Source: Verrucomicrobiales bacterium (GTDB lineage: Bacteria; Verrucomicrobiota; Verrucomicrobiia; Limisphaerales; J093). From it: 64,000 nt of DNA. The position numbers were made by a program, and so were the translations under genes. The stretch covers positions 1 to 64,000 of the forward strand of contig JACKPV010000030.1 in the NCBI GenBank assembly GCA_024233305.1. The letters run 5' to 3'. Of the stretch, positions 1 to 6,462 are shown in pieces. The stretch's first letter is position 1; each line of letters opens with the position of its first letter. Under the pieces are notes generated by a model. That model had not been told where the DNA came from. It made no database searches and was given only the letters and a program-made list of their open reading frames with translations.

Positions 1-408
1 TAGGACTAGCGCCAGACTATTGTAACAACTTCTTATCTCCTCGATCGAAGGTGGCGATTGCTTCTCAATGGCAGCTGGATCGATCTGCTTTCCTCTGGCA
101 TCAGTGCCGCTCCAGTCGAGATTTGCCCAGCACGCATCCACGATATTCAGCGCATTTAGGCATGAGTCTCTCTTGATATCCCATTTCGCCTGCGCCACTG
201 ACTCTTGGGTCTTCAACTGACTTCTAAATACCTCAATCTGACGGTCGAGCTCCGACTTGAGAGAGGAGCGATGAACTTCGAGACGAATGTCATACTCGTG
301 CTTAATTGAATTCTTGATCCGTTCACTTAGGATCGATTTGGCTAGCCAAACCACTGCAGCCCCCGTCAGTCCTCCAGATGCGATTCCTGCTATGACACTT
401 TCAAACAT
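1..408 (-). CDS. Hypothetical membrane-anchored coiled-coil protein (cassette gene, C-terminus beyond window)
   Basis: A minus-strand frame is open from an ATG at 408 to the window edge, giving 136 residues without a stop. The N-terminus (MFESVIAGIASGG) runs into a hydrophobic stretch at about residues 5-24. A charged, probably coiled-coil region of about 50 residues follows, rich in Ser, Glu, Lys and Gln, and then a Cys/Trp-containing part. I do not recognise a family. The start lies 11 bases downstream of the 3' core site of the attC-like element at 419-544, as expected for the next gene in an integron cassette array. GC is clearly lower than in the genes to the right, suggesting acquisition. 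Function unknown; a membrane-tethered protein is inferred from the single hydrophobic segment. Confidence 0.7.
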   Translation of the reverse strand, partial: MFESVIAGIASGGLTGAAVVWLAKSILSERIKNSIKHEYDIRLEVHRSSLKSELDRQIEVFRSQLKTQESVAQAKWDIKRDSCLNALNIVDACWANLDWSGTDARGKQIDPAAIEKQSPPSIEEIRSCYNSLALVL

Positions 409-418
409 GATTATTCAC

Positions 419-544
419 GCCCAACGTCCAGGATCACCGACCGCCGCCGGAAACGGGCGCTGGCAGCAAATCCAGCGTTCGAATAATCCGGCCAGTCCGA
501 ACTGAAGCGCGGGGCGACGGTTCGTGTGCATCCGCTGGTTAGGG
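419..544 (-). other. attC-like integron recombination site
   Basis: Read on the minus strand, the element starts with CCCTAAC (544-538) and ends with GTTGGGC (425-419), which fits the attC core GTTRRRY. Between them lies a long imperfect inverted repeat: GGATGCACACGAACCG near the 5' end pairs with the complement of the 3' end, which reads GGATCACCGACCG on the plus strand. It begins over the stop codon of the FRG gene and ends 11 bases before the next co-directional start. The first bases of the FRG cassette (TTAGGG, just inside 1322) are complementary to this site's own 5' box CCCTAA, the relation expected when a circular cassette is linearised. The 126-bp length is within the known attC range. 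No integrase gene is in the window. Confidence 0.75.
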
Positions 545-1312
545 ATTCTTGTCTCGTGCATTGAACGCCTCCAGGTACAAGGCCTCGGTCACAAAATCGC
601 GCGAGAGTCCATCGAGATCAGGAAAGAGAGTCCGGCGCGTCATACCAACATCCTCGAGCTGCCTATGGATGATAAGCTTCGCGGGGGCCGGAATGACACA
701 TTTAATGAGATCCATTTCTCCGCAGTTCATCTCTTTCAATTCGTCCTCGAACTGCGACGGAGACAGCGCTTGCGCGGGATCTCCAAAGAGCACGAACGCG
801 GCATGCTGCGCGAGGATTCTTCGGTCGAACGGAGGCACACGCAAGCAGGCATTACCCGAAAACGAGTATAAATCGCAGGTGTCACGATCTATGTATCTAC
901 GGGGAAAGTACGCGTACACTGCTCCGGCCACGTCAAAGTGGCCCTCGCATGCAAAGAACAGCGCTGCAAGGGCGTTCGCGGTCCAATCCAGTAACCGAGT
1001 GGGAAGCCCGTAATGCTGTGCGTACGCTAAGCAATCAAAGTCGCTAGCTGGAAGAGTGCTGCTATATCCAGCGGCTAGCTCGCGCCAATGATTGAACCGC
1101 CCAAGGTCGGGAGGGGGATTCCTTCTTGAAGCTGGTCGCTGCTCATCCACAGGACGCGCATGTCTATAGAATGGCTTACGTCCCGCTTTGGGAAGCAACT
1201 CCCACGAACTGTCTTCTTGCCCTCGAAAGAGCCAGCCAAGCTTCTGAGGAAACCGAAGAAGAATCTCGATCGCCTGAGGCAACGTGATGAGCTGCGTAGG
1301 ATACGGTTGCAT
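539..1312 (-). CDS. FRG-domain protein (gene-cassette cargo)
   Basis: This is a 257-residue protein with a full FRG domain. The family's name-giving FRG triplet is at residues 29-31 (context WLFRGQEDSSWELLP). The conserved block AQHYGLPTRLLDWT with a following FFAC segment lies at about residues 105-135. FRG proteins are found in phages, genomic islands and cassettes; their biochemical activity is not settled. The start at 1312 is chosen because it comes 4 bases after a GTTAGGG core site. An in-frame ATG at 1357 would add 15 residues read through that core site. The gene ends inside the attC-like site at 419-544. Low GC compared with the genes from 1736 onward supports transfer. A defence role is only a guess from family context. 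Confidence 0.8.
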   Translation of the reverse strand: MQPYPTQLITLPQAIEILLRFPQKLGWLFRGQEDSSWELLPKAGRKPFYRHARPVDEQRPASRRNPPPDLGRFNHWRELAAGYSSTLPASDFDCLAYAQHYGLPTRLLDWTANALAALFFACEGHFDVAGAVYAYFPRRYIDRDTCDLYSFSGNACLRVPPFDRRILAQHAAFVLFGDPAQALSPSQFEDELKEMNCGEMDLIKCVIPAPAKLIIHRQLEDVGMTRRTLFPDLDGLSRDFVTEALYLEAFNARDKNP

Positions 1313-1337
1313 TTCCCCTAACAGTTTTAATGGGACA

Positions 1338-1446
1338 AACTCAGTTTGTCCTATCATTGAACCCGGCGGTCGGGGTTTGTTTCATGATGCGTTCATGGAG
1401 AACGGGTTGCGCGGAGATGTCAAGTTTTGAGTTTGTCCTAACAATG
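1338..1446. repeat. Two direct repeats with GTTAGG-like cores upstream of the cassette
   Basis: GTTTGTCCTAACAATGA (1430-1446) and GTTTGTCCTATCATTGA (about 1342-1358) match at 15 of 17 positions. On the minus strand both carry a GTTAGGA/GATAGGA core followed by CAAACT, resembling the cassette start GTTAGGG at 1322. The left copy is also half of a perfect palindrome, GGACAAAC-TGA-GTTTGTCC. They may be integrase-binding repeats of an attI-like site or relics of earlier insertions. I see no convincing -10 box for the TTGACA on the minus strand near 1415. Confidence 0.4.
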
Positions 1447-1735
1447 AGCTTGGCTGGGGCGTGCGTTTCATGGTGAGTGGAGGTGTTGCTTGTGCGAGAC
1501 ACGTGTCGAGTGTGCTCGGAGGATTAATCGCGCTGGCAGGGGCGGGGAACGGCATTTGCCGGGGTCCGTGTTTGGAGCGTCTGGCTCCAAACCCGAGACG
1601 CAAGCGGCTCGATCAGCGCCGTGAGGTGATGTGCTTTCGGGGGCTGGCCTCTCGGACCGGGCAGACCTTCCTCGTCCGGATTCCGCGCCCGGTCCGCTCT
1701 GGCTGGGACGTGCAGCCCGGCGGGGGCGACGTTGC
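1447..1735. other. Non-coding stretch with a perfect 9-bp hairpin
   Basis: No supportable gene is seen between the cassette region and the cysteine desulfurase. The only clear structure is GTTTGGAGC (1570-1578) facing GCTCCAAAC (1584-1592) across a 5-base loop. There is no T tract on either side, so it is more likely an interspersed palindrome than an intrinsic terminator. It could still help end transcription of the desulfurase gene on the minus strand. Confidence 0.4.
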
Positions 1736-2929
1736 TCACGGATCGGCGGCGGGGCGTTCGGCAGGCCCGGGAGCGAGCGGCGAGATGGCGCGCAGATTCC
1801 GGACGACCTCCGGGATGTGTTGGAGGGCGTAGTCCACTTCGGCGTCCGTGTTGTCGGGGCCCAGACTGAAACGGATGCTCCCCCGGGCCCGCATGGGCTC
1901 GAGGCCCATCGCGGAGAGGACGTGCGAGGGTTCGAGCGCGCCCGTCGTGCAGGCGGAGCCGCTCGAAGCGCAGAGGCCGAGGCGGTCGAGAAGCAGCAGC
2001 ATCGCCTCCGCCTCGACGCCGTCGAACGCCAGGTTGGCGGTGTTGGGCAGGCGGGGTTGTGTGCCGCCGTTCCGATGGACACCGGGCACCGCTTGCTGCA
2101 AACCGTTTTCCAATCGATCCCGCAGGGCCCGCACCTGCCCCGGACGGTCCCGCAGCCGCGCTTGGGCGAGTTCGGCGGCGCGCCCGAACCCAACGATGTA
2201 TGGCACGTTCTCGGTGCCGCCGCGGCGCCCCCGTTCCTGGTGGCCGCCAAGGATGTAGGGATGGAACCGGCAACGGCGTCGCACATAGAGGAGACCGATG
2301 CCTTTCGGTGCATGCAGTTTATGGGCCGAAAGGGACAGCATATCGCAGCCGATTTCGCCGACGTCGACCTTGAGCTTGCCGGCGGCCTGGACGGCGTCGG
2401 TGTGAAAGGGCACCCCGTGCGAGCGGCACAACGCGGCGATCTCGGCCACGGGAAAGAGCACCCCGGTCTCATTGTTGGCGAGCATCACCGAACAGAGGGC
2501 GGTGTCGGGGCGCAGGGCCTGTTGCAGGCGGCCGAGGTCGAGGGAGCCGTCGGGTTGCACGGGCAGGAAGGTGACCTCGTGGCCGCGGCGTTCGAGATCG
2601 CGACCGAAGGCGAGGTTGGCGGAATGCTCGACGGCGGTTGTCACGACGTGCCGTTTTTCGGGCGCCACGCGCAGGGCGCTGGCGATGGCGGTGTTGTTGC
2701 TTTCGGTGCCGCAGCTGGTGAAGACGATCTCGCGCGGCTCGGCGTGGATCAGCGCGGCGACCTTCTCGCGGGCCTCGTCGAGATGCGACGTCACGGCCCG
2801 CCCGAACCCGTAGGCGCTGCTGGGGTTGCCCCACAGCCGCTCGAAGAAGGGCTGCATCGCCGCGAGGACCTCGGGGGCTACGCGCGTGGTTGCGTTGTGG
2901 TCGAAGTAGATGATCGGTCGGTCGCTCAT
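1736..2929 (-). CDS. nifS: Cysteine desulfurase, NifS/IscS family
   Basis: This PLP enzyme removes sulfur from L-cysteine, leaving alanine and a protein-bound persulfide used for Fe-S cluster assembly or tRNA thiolation. The 397-residue length is typical. Visible landmarks are the N-terminal YFDHNATT, the cofactor-stacking His at about 102 (VEHSA), the PLP lysine K204 in SAHKLHAPKG, and the persulfide cysteine C327 in the mobile loop SSGSACTTG. That loop is the short NifS/IscS (group I) type rather than the SufS type. No iscU, iscA or nifU gene is adjacent, so its sulfur acceptor cannot be read from context. It lies downstream of, and in the same direction as, the TrpB2 gene, but about 300 bp with two structured repeats separate them. 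Confidence 0.93.
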   Translation of the reverse strand: MSDRPIIYFDHNATTRVAPEVLAAMQPFFERLWGNPSSAYGFGRAVTSHLDEAREKVAALIHAEPREIVFTSCGTESNNTAIASALRVAPEKRHVVTTAVEHSANLAFGRDLERRGHEVTFLPVQPDGSLDLGRLQQALRPDTALCSVMLANNETGVLFPVAEIAALCRSHGVPFHTDAVQAAGKLKVDVGEIGCDMLSLSAHKLHAPKGIGLLYVRRRCRFHPYILGGHQERGRRGGTENVPYIVGFGRAAELAQARLRDRPGQVRALRDRLENGLQQAVPGVHRNGGTQPRLPNTANLAFDGVEAEAMLLLLDRLGLCASSGSACTTGALEPSHVLSAMGLEPMRARGSIRFSLGPDNTDAEVDYALQHIPEVVRNLRAISPLAPGPAERPAADP

Positions 2930-3045
2930 GCTGCCGTGCCGGGAGGCCGCGCCCGGCGGTGTCCGGGGAATTTACGCCCGGGTTCGGGGCGGGCAAGGAA
3001 AGGGCTGATCAGAAGCCGGTTTCACTCGCCGGGCGCTGGAGCCGG

Positions 3046-3217
3046 GGCCGCTCCGGGGTCGGTCCTCACTATTGCAGGAGGGAGCACCGGCAATAGACGC
3101 AGCACCGACCCCTTCGCTGGGTGGAAGCTTGGACCAGTTCGGCCGCTCCGGGGTCAGGCCTCACTGTTGGCGGAGGGAGCGCCGCCAACCGGTGCAGGAC
3201 TGACCCCTTCGCTTGGG
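3046..3217. repeat. Two tandem copies of a structured, covarying repeat (REP-like)
   Basis: Copies at 3046-3121 and 3141-3217 share GGCCGCTCCGGGGTC at the left and ACCCCTTCGCT near the right. Each folds into a two-stem hairpin. Copy 1 pairs GGGGTCGGT (3055-3063) with ACCGACCCC (3104-3112) and CTATTG (3069-3074) with CAATAG (3091-3096). Copy 2 pairs GGGGTCAG (3150-3157) with CTGACCCC (3200-3207) and GTTGGCGG (3166-3173) with CCGCCAAC (3182-3189). Stem sequences differ between copies while pairing is kept. A further GGGGTCAGG occurs at about 3226. They resemble the REP/BIME elements moved by REP-associated (RAYT) transposases; no such transposase is in the window. They occupy most of the gap 2930-3228. 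Confidence 0.65.
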
Positions 3218-3228
3218 CGGGGGTGGGG

Positions 3229-4593
3229 TCAGGCGGCCACCGAGGGCAGGCCGGCCAAGGCCATGGCGAGTTCGTCGGGGTCGTAGTCCTGGTCGACGAG
3301 CTTGTCCGCGAAGTAATCCATATAGGCCTGCATGTCGAAGTGGCCGTGGCCGCAAAGGTTGAAGAGGATGGCGCGGCTGACGCCCTCTTCCTTGCACTTG
3401 AGCGCCTCATCGATGGCGCCCTTGAGGGCGTGGTTGGCTTCGGGCGCGGGGAGGATGCCTTCGGTCCGCGCGAGTTGGACGCCGGCCGCAAAGCAGGGCT
3501 TCTGGTGCAGCCCCACGGCTTCGATCAGGCCCAGGTCCATCACGTGGCTCACCAGCGGCGCCATGCCGTGGTAGCGGAGGCCGCCGGCGTGGAAACCCGG
3601 TGGGGTGAAGGTCGATCCCAGGGTGTGCATCTTCACCAACGGCGTCAGATGCGCGGTATCGCCGAAGTCATAGGCGAACCGGCCGCGGGTCAGGCTCGGG
3701 CAGGCGGCGGGTTCGACGGCCACGATCCGCACCTTGCGCCCGCCCCGGAGTTGTTCGCCCAGGAAGGGGAAGGCGATGCCGGCGAAGTTGGAACCGCCGC
3801 CCGTGCAGCCGACGATCACATCGGGATAGTCGTCCGCCAGTTCGAGCTGCGCCATCGCCTCGAGTCCGACCACGCTCTGGTGCAGCAGGACGTGGTTGAG
3901 CACCGAGCCCAGGGCGTATTTCGTGTCGTCGCTTTGCGCGGCGACCTCGACGGCTTCCGAGATGGCGATGCCGAGGCTGCCGGGGTGGTCGGGGCGCTTT
4001 TCGAGGATGGCGCGGCCGCTCTGGGTTTCGGGCGAGGGCGAAGGGATGCAGGTGGCGCCGTAGCTTTCCATCAGGGCGCGCCGGTAGGGCTTCTGGTTAT
4101 AGGAAACGCGGACCATGAAGACCTTGACCTCGATGTCGAACAGGGCGCCGGCGAACGCGAGTGACGAACCCCACTGTCCGGCGCCGGTTTCGGTCGAGAT
4201 GCGTTTGATGCCTGCTTCCCGGTTGTAGAAGGCCTGGGCCACGGCGGTGTTGGGTTTGTGGCTCCCGGCGGGGCTCACGCCCTCGTATTTGTAATAGATG
4301 CGGGCGGGGGTATCGAGCGCCTTTTCGAGACGCCGGGCGCGGAACAACGGCGACGGCCGCCACTGCCGGTAGATGTCGCGCACGGGTTCCGGGATCTCGA
4401 TCTCGCGCTCGGTGGACACCTCCTGCTGGATCAACGCCATGGGAAACAGGGGCGCCAGATCGTCCGGCCCGATGGGCTGGCCGGTCCCGGGATGGAGCAC
4501 CGGCGCCGGCGGTTTCGGAAGGTCCGCCTGGATATTGTACCAGGCCTTCGGGATGCGGCTTTCGTCCAGCAGGTATTTGACTGTGTCACTCAT
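3229..4593 (-). CDS. trpB2: TrpB2-type tryptophan synthase beta-like PLP enzyme
   Basis: The 454-residue protein belongs to the long TrpB2 branch, which forms tryptophan from indole and serine or performs related PLP chemistry. The PLP lysine is K113 in AGSHKPNTA, and the phosphate-binding glycine loop reads GCTGGGSNF. The N-terminal 50 residues (PRIPKAWYN-like opening, PPPAPVLHPGTGQP-like linker) are the extension that separates TrpB2 from TrpB1. The start at 4593 (MSDTVKYLLDES) gives the conserved N-terminus; an upstream extension to 4707 is low in family-like sequence. No trpA or other trp gene is adjacent, so a role in salvage of free indole, or in a side reaction, is as likely as main-line tryptophan synthesis. 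Monocistronic in appearance; the gene ends beside the repeat pair at 3046-3217. Confidence 0.9.
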   Translation of the reverse strand: MSDTVKYLLDESRIPKAWYNIQADLPKPPAPVLHPGTGQPIGPDDLAPLFPMALIQQEVSTEREIEIPEPVRDIYRQWRPSPLFRARRLEKALDTPARIYYKYEGVSPAGSHKPNTAVAQAFYNREAGIKRISTETGAGQWGSSLAFAGALFDIEVKVFMVRVSYNQKPYRRALMESYGATCIPSPSPETQSGRAILEKRPDHPGSLGIAISEAVEVAAQSDDTKYALGSVLNHVLLHQSVVGLEAMAQLELADDYPDVIVGCTGGGSNFAGIAFPFLGEQLRGGRKVRIVAVEPAACPSLTRGRFAYDFGDTAHLTPLVKMHTLGSTFTPPGFHAGGLRYHGMAPLVSHVMDLGLIEAVGLHQKPCFAAGVQLARTEGILPAPEANHALKGAIDEALKCKEEGVSRAILFNLCGHGHFDMQAYMDYFADKLVDQDYDPDELAMALAGLPSVAA

Positions 4594-4798
4594 TTGCTCA
4601 GGGCGCCCGTCGAGCCCGGCCGCGTGACCGGTCTCGGAAAGGCCGTTGGTTCGGTTAAACGCCCGTGAGCAAGCCAGAGTCGCGCAGCTAATGCAATCCC
4701 GGATCACGGATTACGCAGCGTGCATCGCCCTTCCGGCCCCGGCGGGCGGGCGGCACTTTGCGTTTGCCGGCGTCTGCGCCCCCGTCGATAGTCGGCGC

Positions 4799-5104
4799 AT
4801 GCTGATCGTTCACGTCGATGTGCAGGTCAAGCCGGATGGCGTCGAGGCCTTCAAGGCCGCCACGCTGGACAACGCCCGGCACAGTGTTCAGGAACCGGGG
4901 GTCGCCCGCTTCGATGTCTGCCAGCGCGAGGATGATCCGTGCCGCTTTACGCTCGTCGAGATCTACCGCACGCCGGAGGCCCCGGCCGCCCATAAGCAGA
5001 CGGCGCATTACGCCCGCTGGCGGGATGCGGTCGCCGACCTGATGGCCGCGCCGCGAACGAGCGTGAAGTTCACCAACGTGTTCCCGGAGGATGCCGGGTT
5101 CTGA
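4799..5104 (+). CDS. Antibiotic-biosynthesis-monooxygenase (ABM) fold protein, YgiN/LsrG type
   Basis: This 101-residue protein starts MLIVHVDVQVKPDGVEAFKAA, the beta-alpha pattern of ABM dimeric ferredoxin-like proteins. It has the usual conserved ARHSVQEPGVARFDV and VEIYRTPEAPAAHKQTAHY segments. Members include quinol monooxygenase YgiN and the AI-2 degradation enzyme LsrG. The length fits LsrG/YgiN (about 95-105 residues). The start at 4799 is preferred over one at 4646 because the added 51 residues have no family similarity. It is followed 97 bp later by an iron-ADH-family gene in the same direction, so it may act on the same small carbonyl or quinone substrate; the substrate cannot be deduced. 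Confidence 0.8.
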   Translation: MLIVHVDVQVKPDGVEAFKAATLDNARHSVQEPGVARFDVCQREDDPCRFTLVEIYRTPEAPAAHKQTAHYARWRDAVADLMAAPRTSVKFTNVFPEDAGF

Positions 5105-5200
5105 CCGATGCACCGGACGCGCGAGGGCCGCGCGGTTGCCGCTCGCGCCCGGCCGGTTCCCGGCGCATTGGGTCGCCGTTTCACCTTTTATTCGGCCATC

Positions 5201-6376
5201 ATGATCCCGGAAGCTTTCGTCCCCCGGTTCGAGTTCGCCACGGCGGGCCGCGTGATCTTCGGTTGGAACACGCTGGAGGAAGTCGGGAAGATCGCCCTCG
5301 AATGCGGACGGCGCGCCCTGGTGGTCACAGGCCGCGACCCCGCCCGTGCGGCGCGCTTGGTGCAATTGCTGGAAGCGGCCGGACTGTCCACCACGACCTT
5401 CGGGGTGGCCGGGGAGCCTTCCACCGGGACGATCGAAGAAGGTGTCGGGCTGGCCCGGGCGGAAAGCTGCGAGCTGGTTGTCGGCTTTGGCGGCGGCAGC
5501 GCGATCGATGCCGCGAAGGCCATCAGCGCGCTGCTGACGAATCCCGGGGAACTGATGGACTACCTCGAGGTCATCGGGCGGGCCCAACCGCTGGCCCGGC
5601 CGGCGGCGCCCTGCATCGCGATCCCGACCACCGCCGGCACCGGCGCCGAAGTGACCCGCAACAGCGTGCTCAGCGCCGTCGACCACGGGGTCAAGGTCAG
5701 CCTGCGCAGCCCGTTCATGCTGCCACGGGTGGCGCTCGTCGATCCGGCCCTGACCGTTTCCCTACCCCCGGCGGTGACGGCGTCGACGGGCATGGATGCA
5801 TTGACGCAGTTGATCGAGCCCTACACTTGCTGTCGTCCGAACCCGTGTGTGGACGCGCTCTGCCTCGAGGGGCTGCGCCGGGCGGCGCGGGCGTTGCCCC
5901 GCGCCTGCGCGGACGGCGCCAGTCGGGAAGCGCGGGAGGACATGGCGTTGGCCAGTCTGTTGGGCGGATTCGCGCTGGCCAACGCGGGGTTGGGCGCGGT
6001 GCATGGGTTTGCCGGTCCGCTGGGGGGCATGTTCCCGGTGCCGCACGGGGTGGTGTGCGCCGCCCTTCTGGCGCCGGTGATGGAGGCCAACCTCCGCGCC
6101 CTGCGGGACCGTCAGCCGGACAGTCCGGTACTGGCCCGCTACGCCACCGTGGCGGAGTGTCTCACGGGACGGACGGGGGCCACCCCCGAGGACGGGGTCC
6201 GTTGGGTGGCGGCAGTGTCGCGGCAGTTGGGCATCCCTGGGTTGAGCGCCGGCGGCATCGGCGCGGCGGATTTCCCCGAGTTGGTCGAAAAGGCTGCGCG
6301 CGCCAGCAGCATGAAGGCCAATCCGCTGCCGCTGTCGACCGCGGAACTGACCGCCATCCTGACGGCGGCCCTCTGA
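5201..6376 (+). CDS. Iron-containing alcohol dehydrogenase family protein with an altered metal ligand
   Basis: The 391-residue protein is a group III (Fe-ADH) NAD(P)-dependent dehydrogenase. It shows the dinucleotide loop GFGGGSAIDAAK at about 96-106, IPTTAGTGAEVT at 141-152 and the C-terminal metal-binding block HGFAGPLGGMFPVPHG with two histidines. In the metal motif, D199 is present, but the usual histidine four residues later is a glutamine (Q203, in DALTQLIEPY). This may change the metal or mark a subfamily. Start at 5201 (MIPEAFVPRFEF) gives a normal N-terminus; an upstream ATG at 5108 would add 31 low-complexity residues. Probably co-transcribed with the ABM-fold protein upstream. Substrate unknown. 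Confidence 0.88.
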   Translation: MIPEAFVPRFEFATAGRVIFGWNTLEEVGKIALECGRRALVVTGRDPARAARLVQLLEAAGLSTTTFGVAGEPSTGTIEEGVGLARAESCELVVGFGGGSAIDAAKAISALLTNPGELMDYLEVIGRAQPLARPAAPCIAIPTTAGTGAEVTRNSVLSAVDHGVKVSLRSPFMLPRVALVDPALTVSLPPAVTASTGMDALTQLIEPYTCCRPNPCVDALCLEGLRRAARALPRACADGASREAREDMALASLLGGFALANAGLGAVHGFAGPLGGMFPVPHGVVCAALLAPVMEANLRALRDRQPDSPVLARYATVAECLTGRTGATPEDGVRWVAAVSRQLGIPGLSAGGIGAADFPELVEKAARASSMKANPLPLSTAELTAILTAAL

Positions 6377-6462
6377 TCCTGGCGACGCCCCCCGGCGGCG
6401 AGCAGGGGCAGCGGGCCGAATTTCAAGCTGACAGGAGGCGGGCAACATCTCATGGTAAAGGC

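Noticed and set aside
287..505. A 72-codon plus-strand frame at the left edge
   Set aside because: It is antisense to the better minus-strand gene at 1-408 and runs into the attC-like palindrome; composition is not protein-like.
1382..1603. A minus-strand frame upstream of the FRG gene
   Set aside because: Low-complexity Pro/Ser/Arg content with no family features; its end overlaps the direct repeats, so it is more likely non-coding.
2930..3045. Possible promoter for the desulfurase gene
   Set aside because: No -35/-10 pair with acceptable spacing could be seen in this GC-rich stretch.
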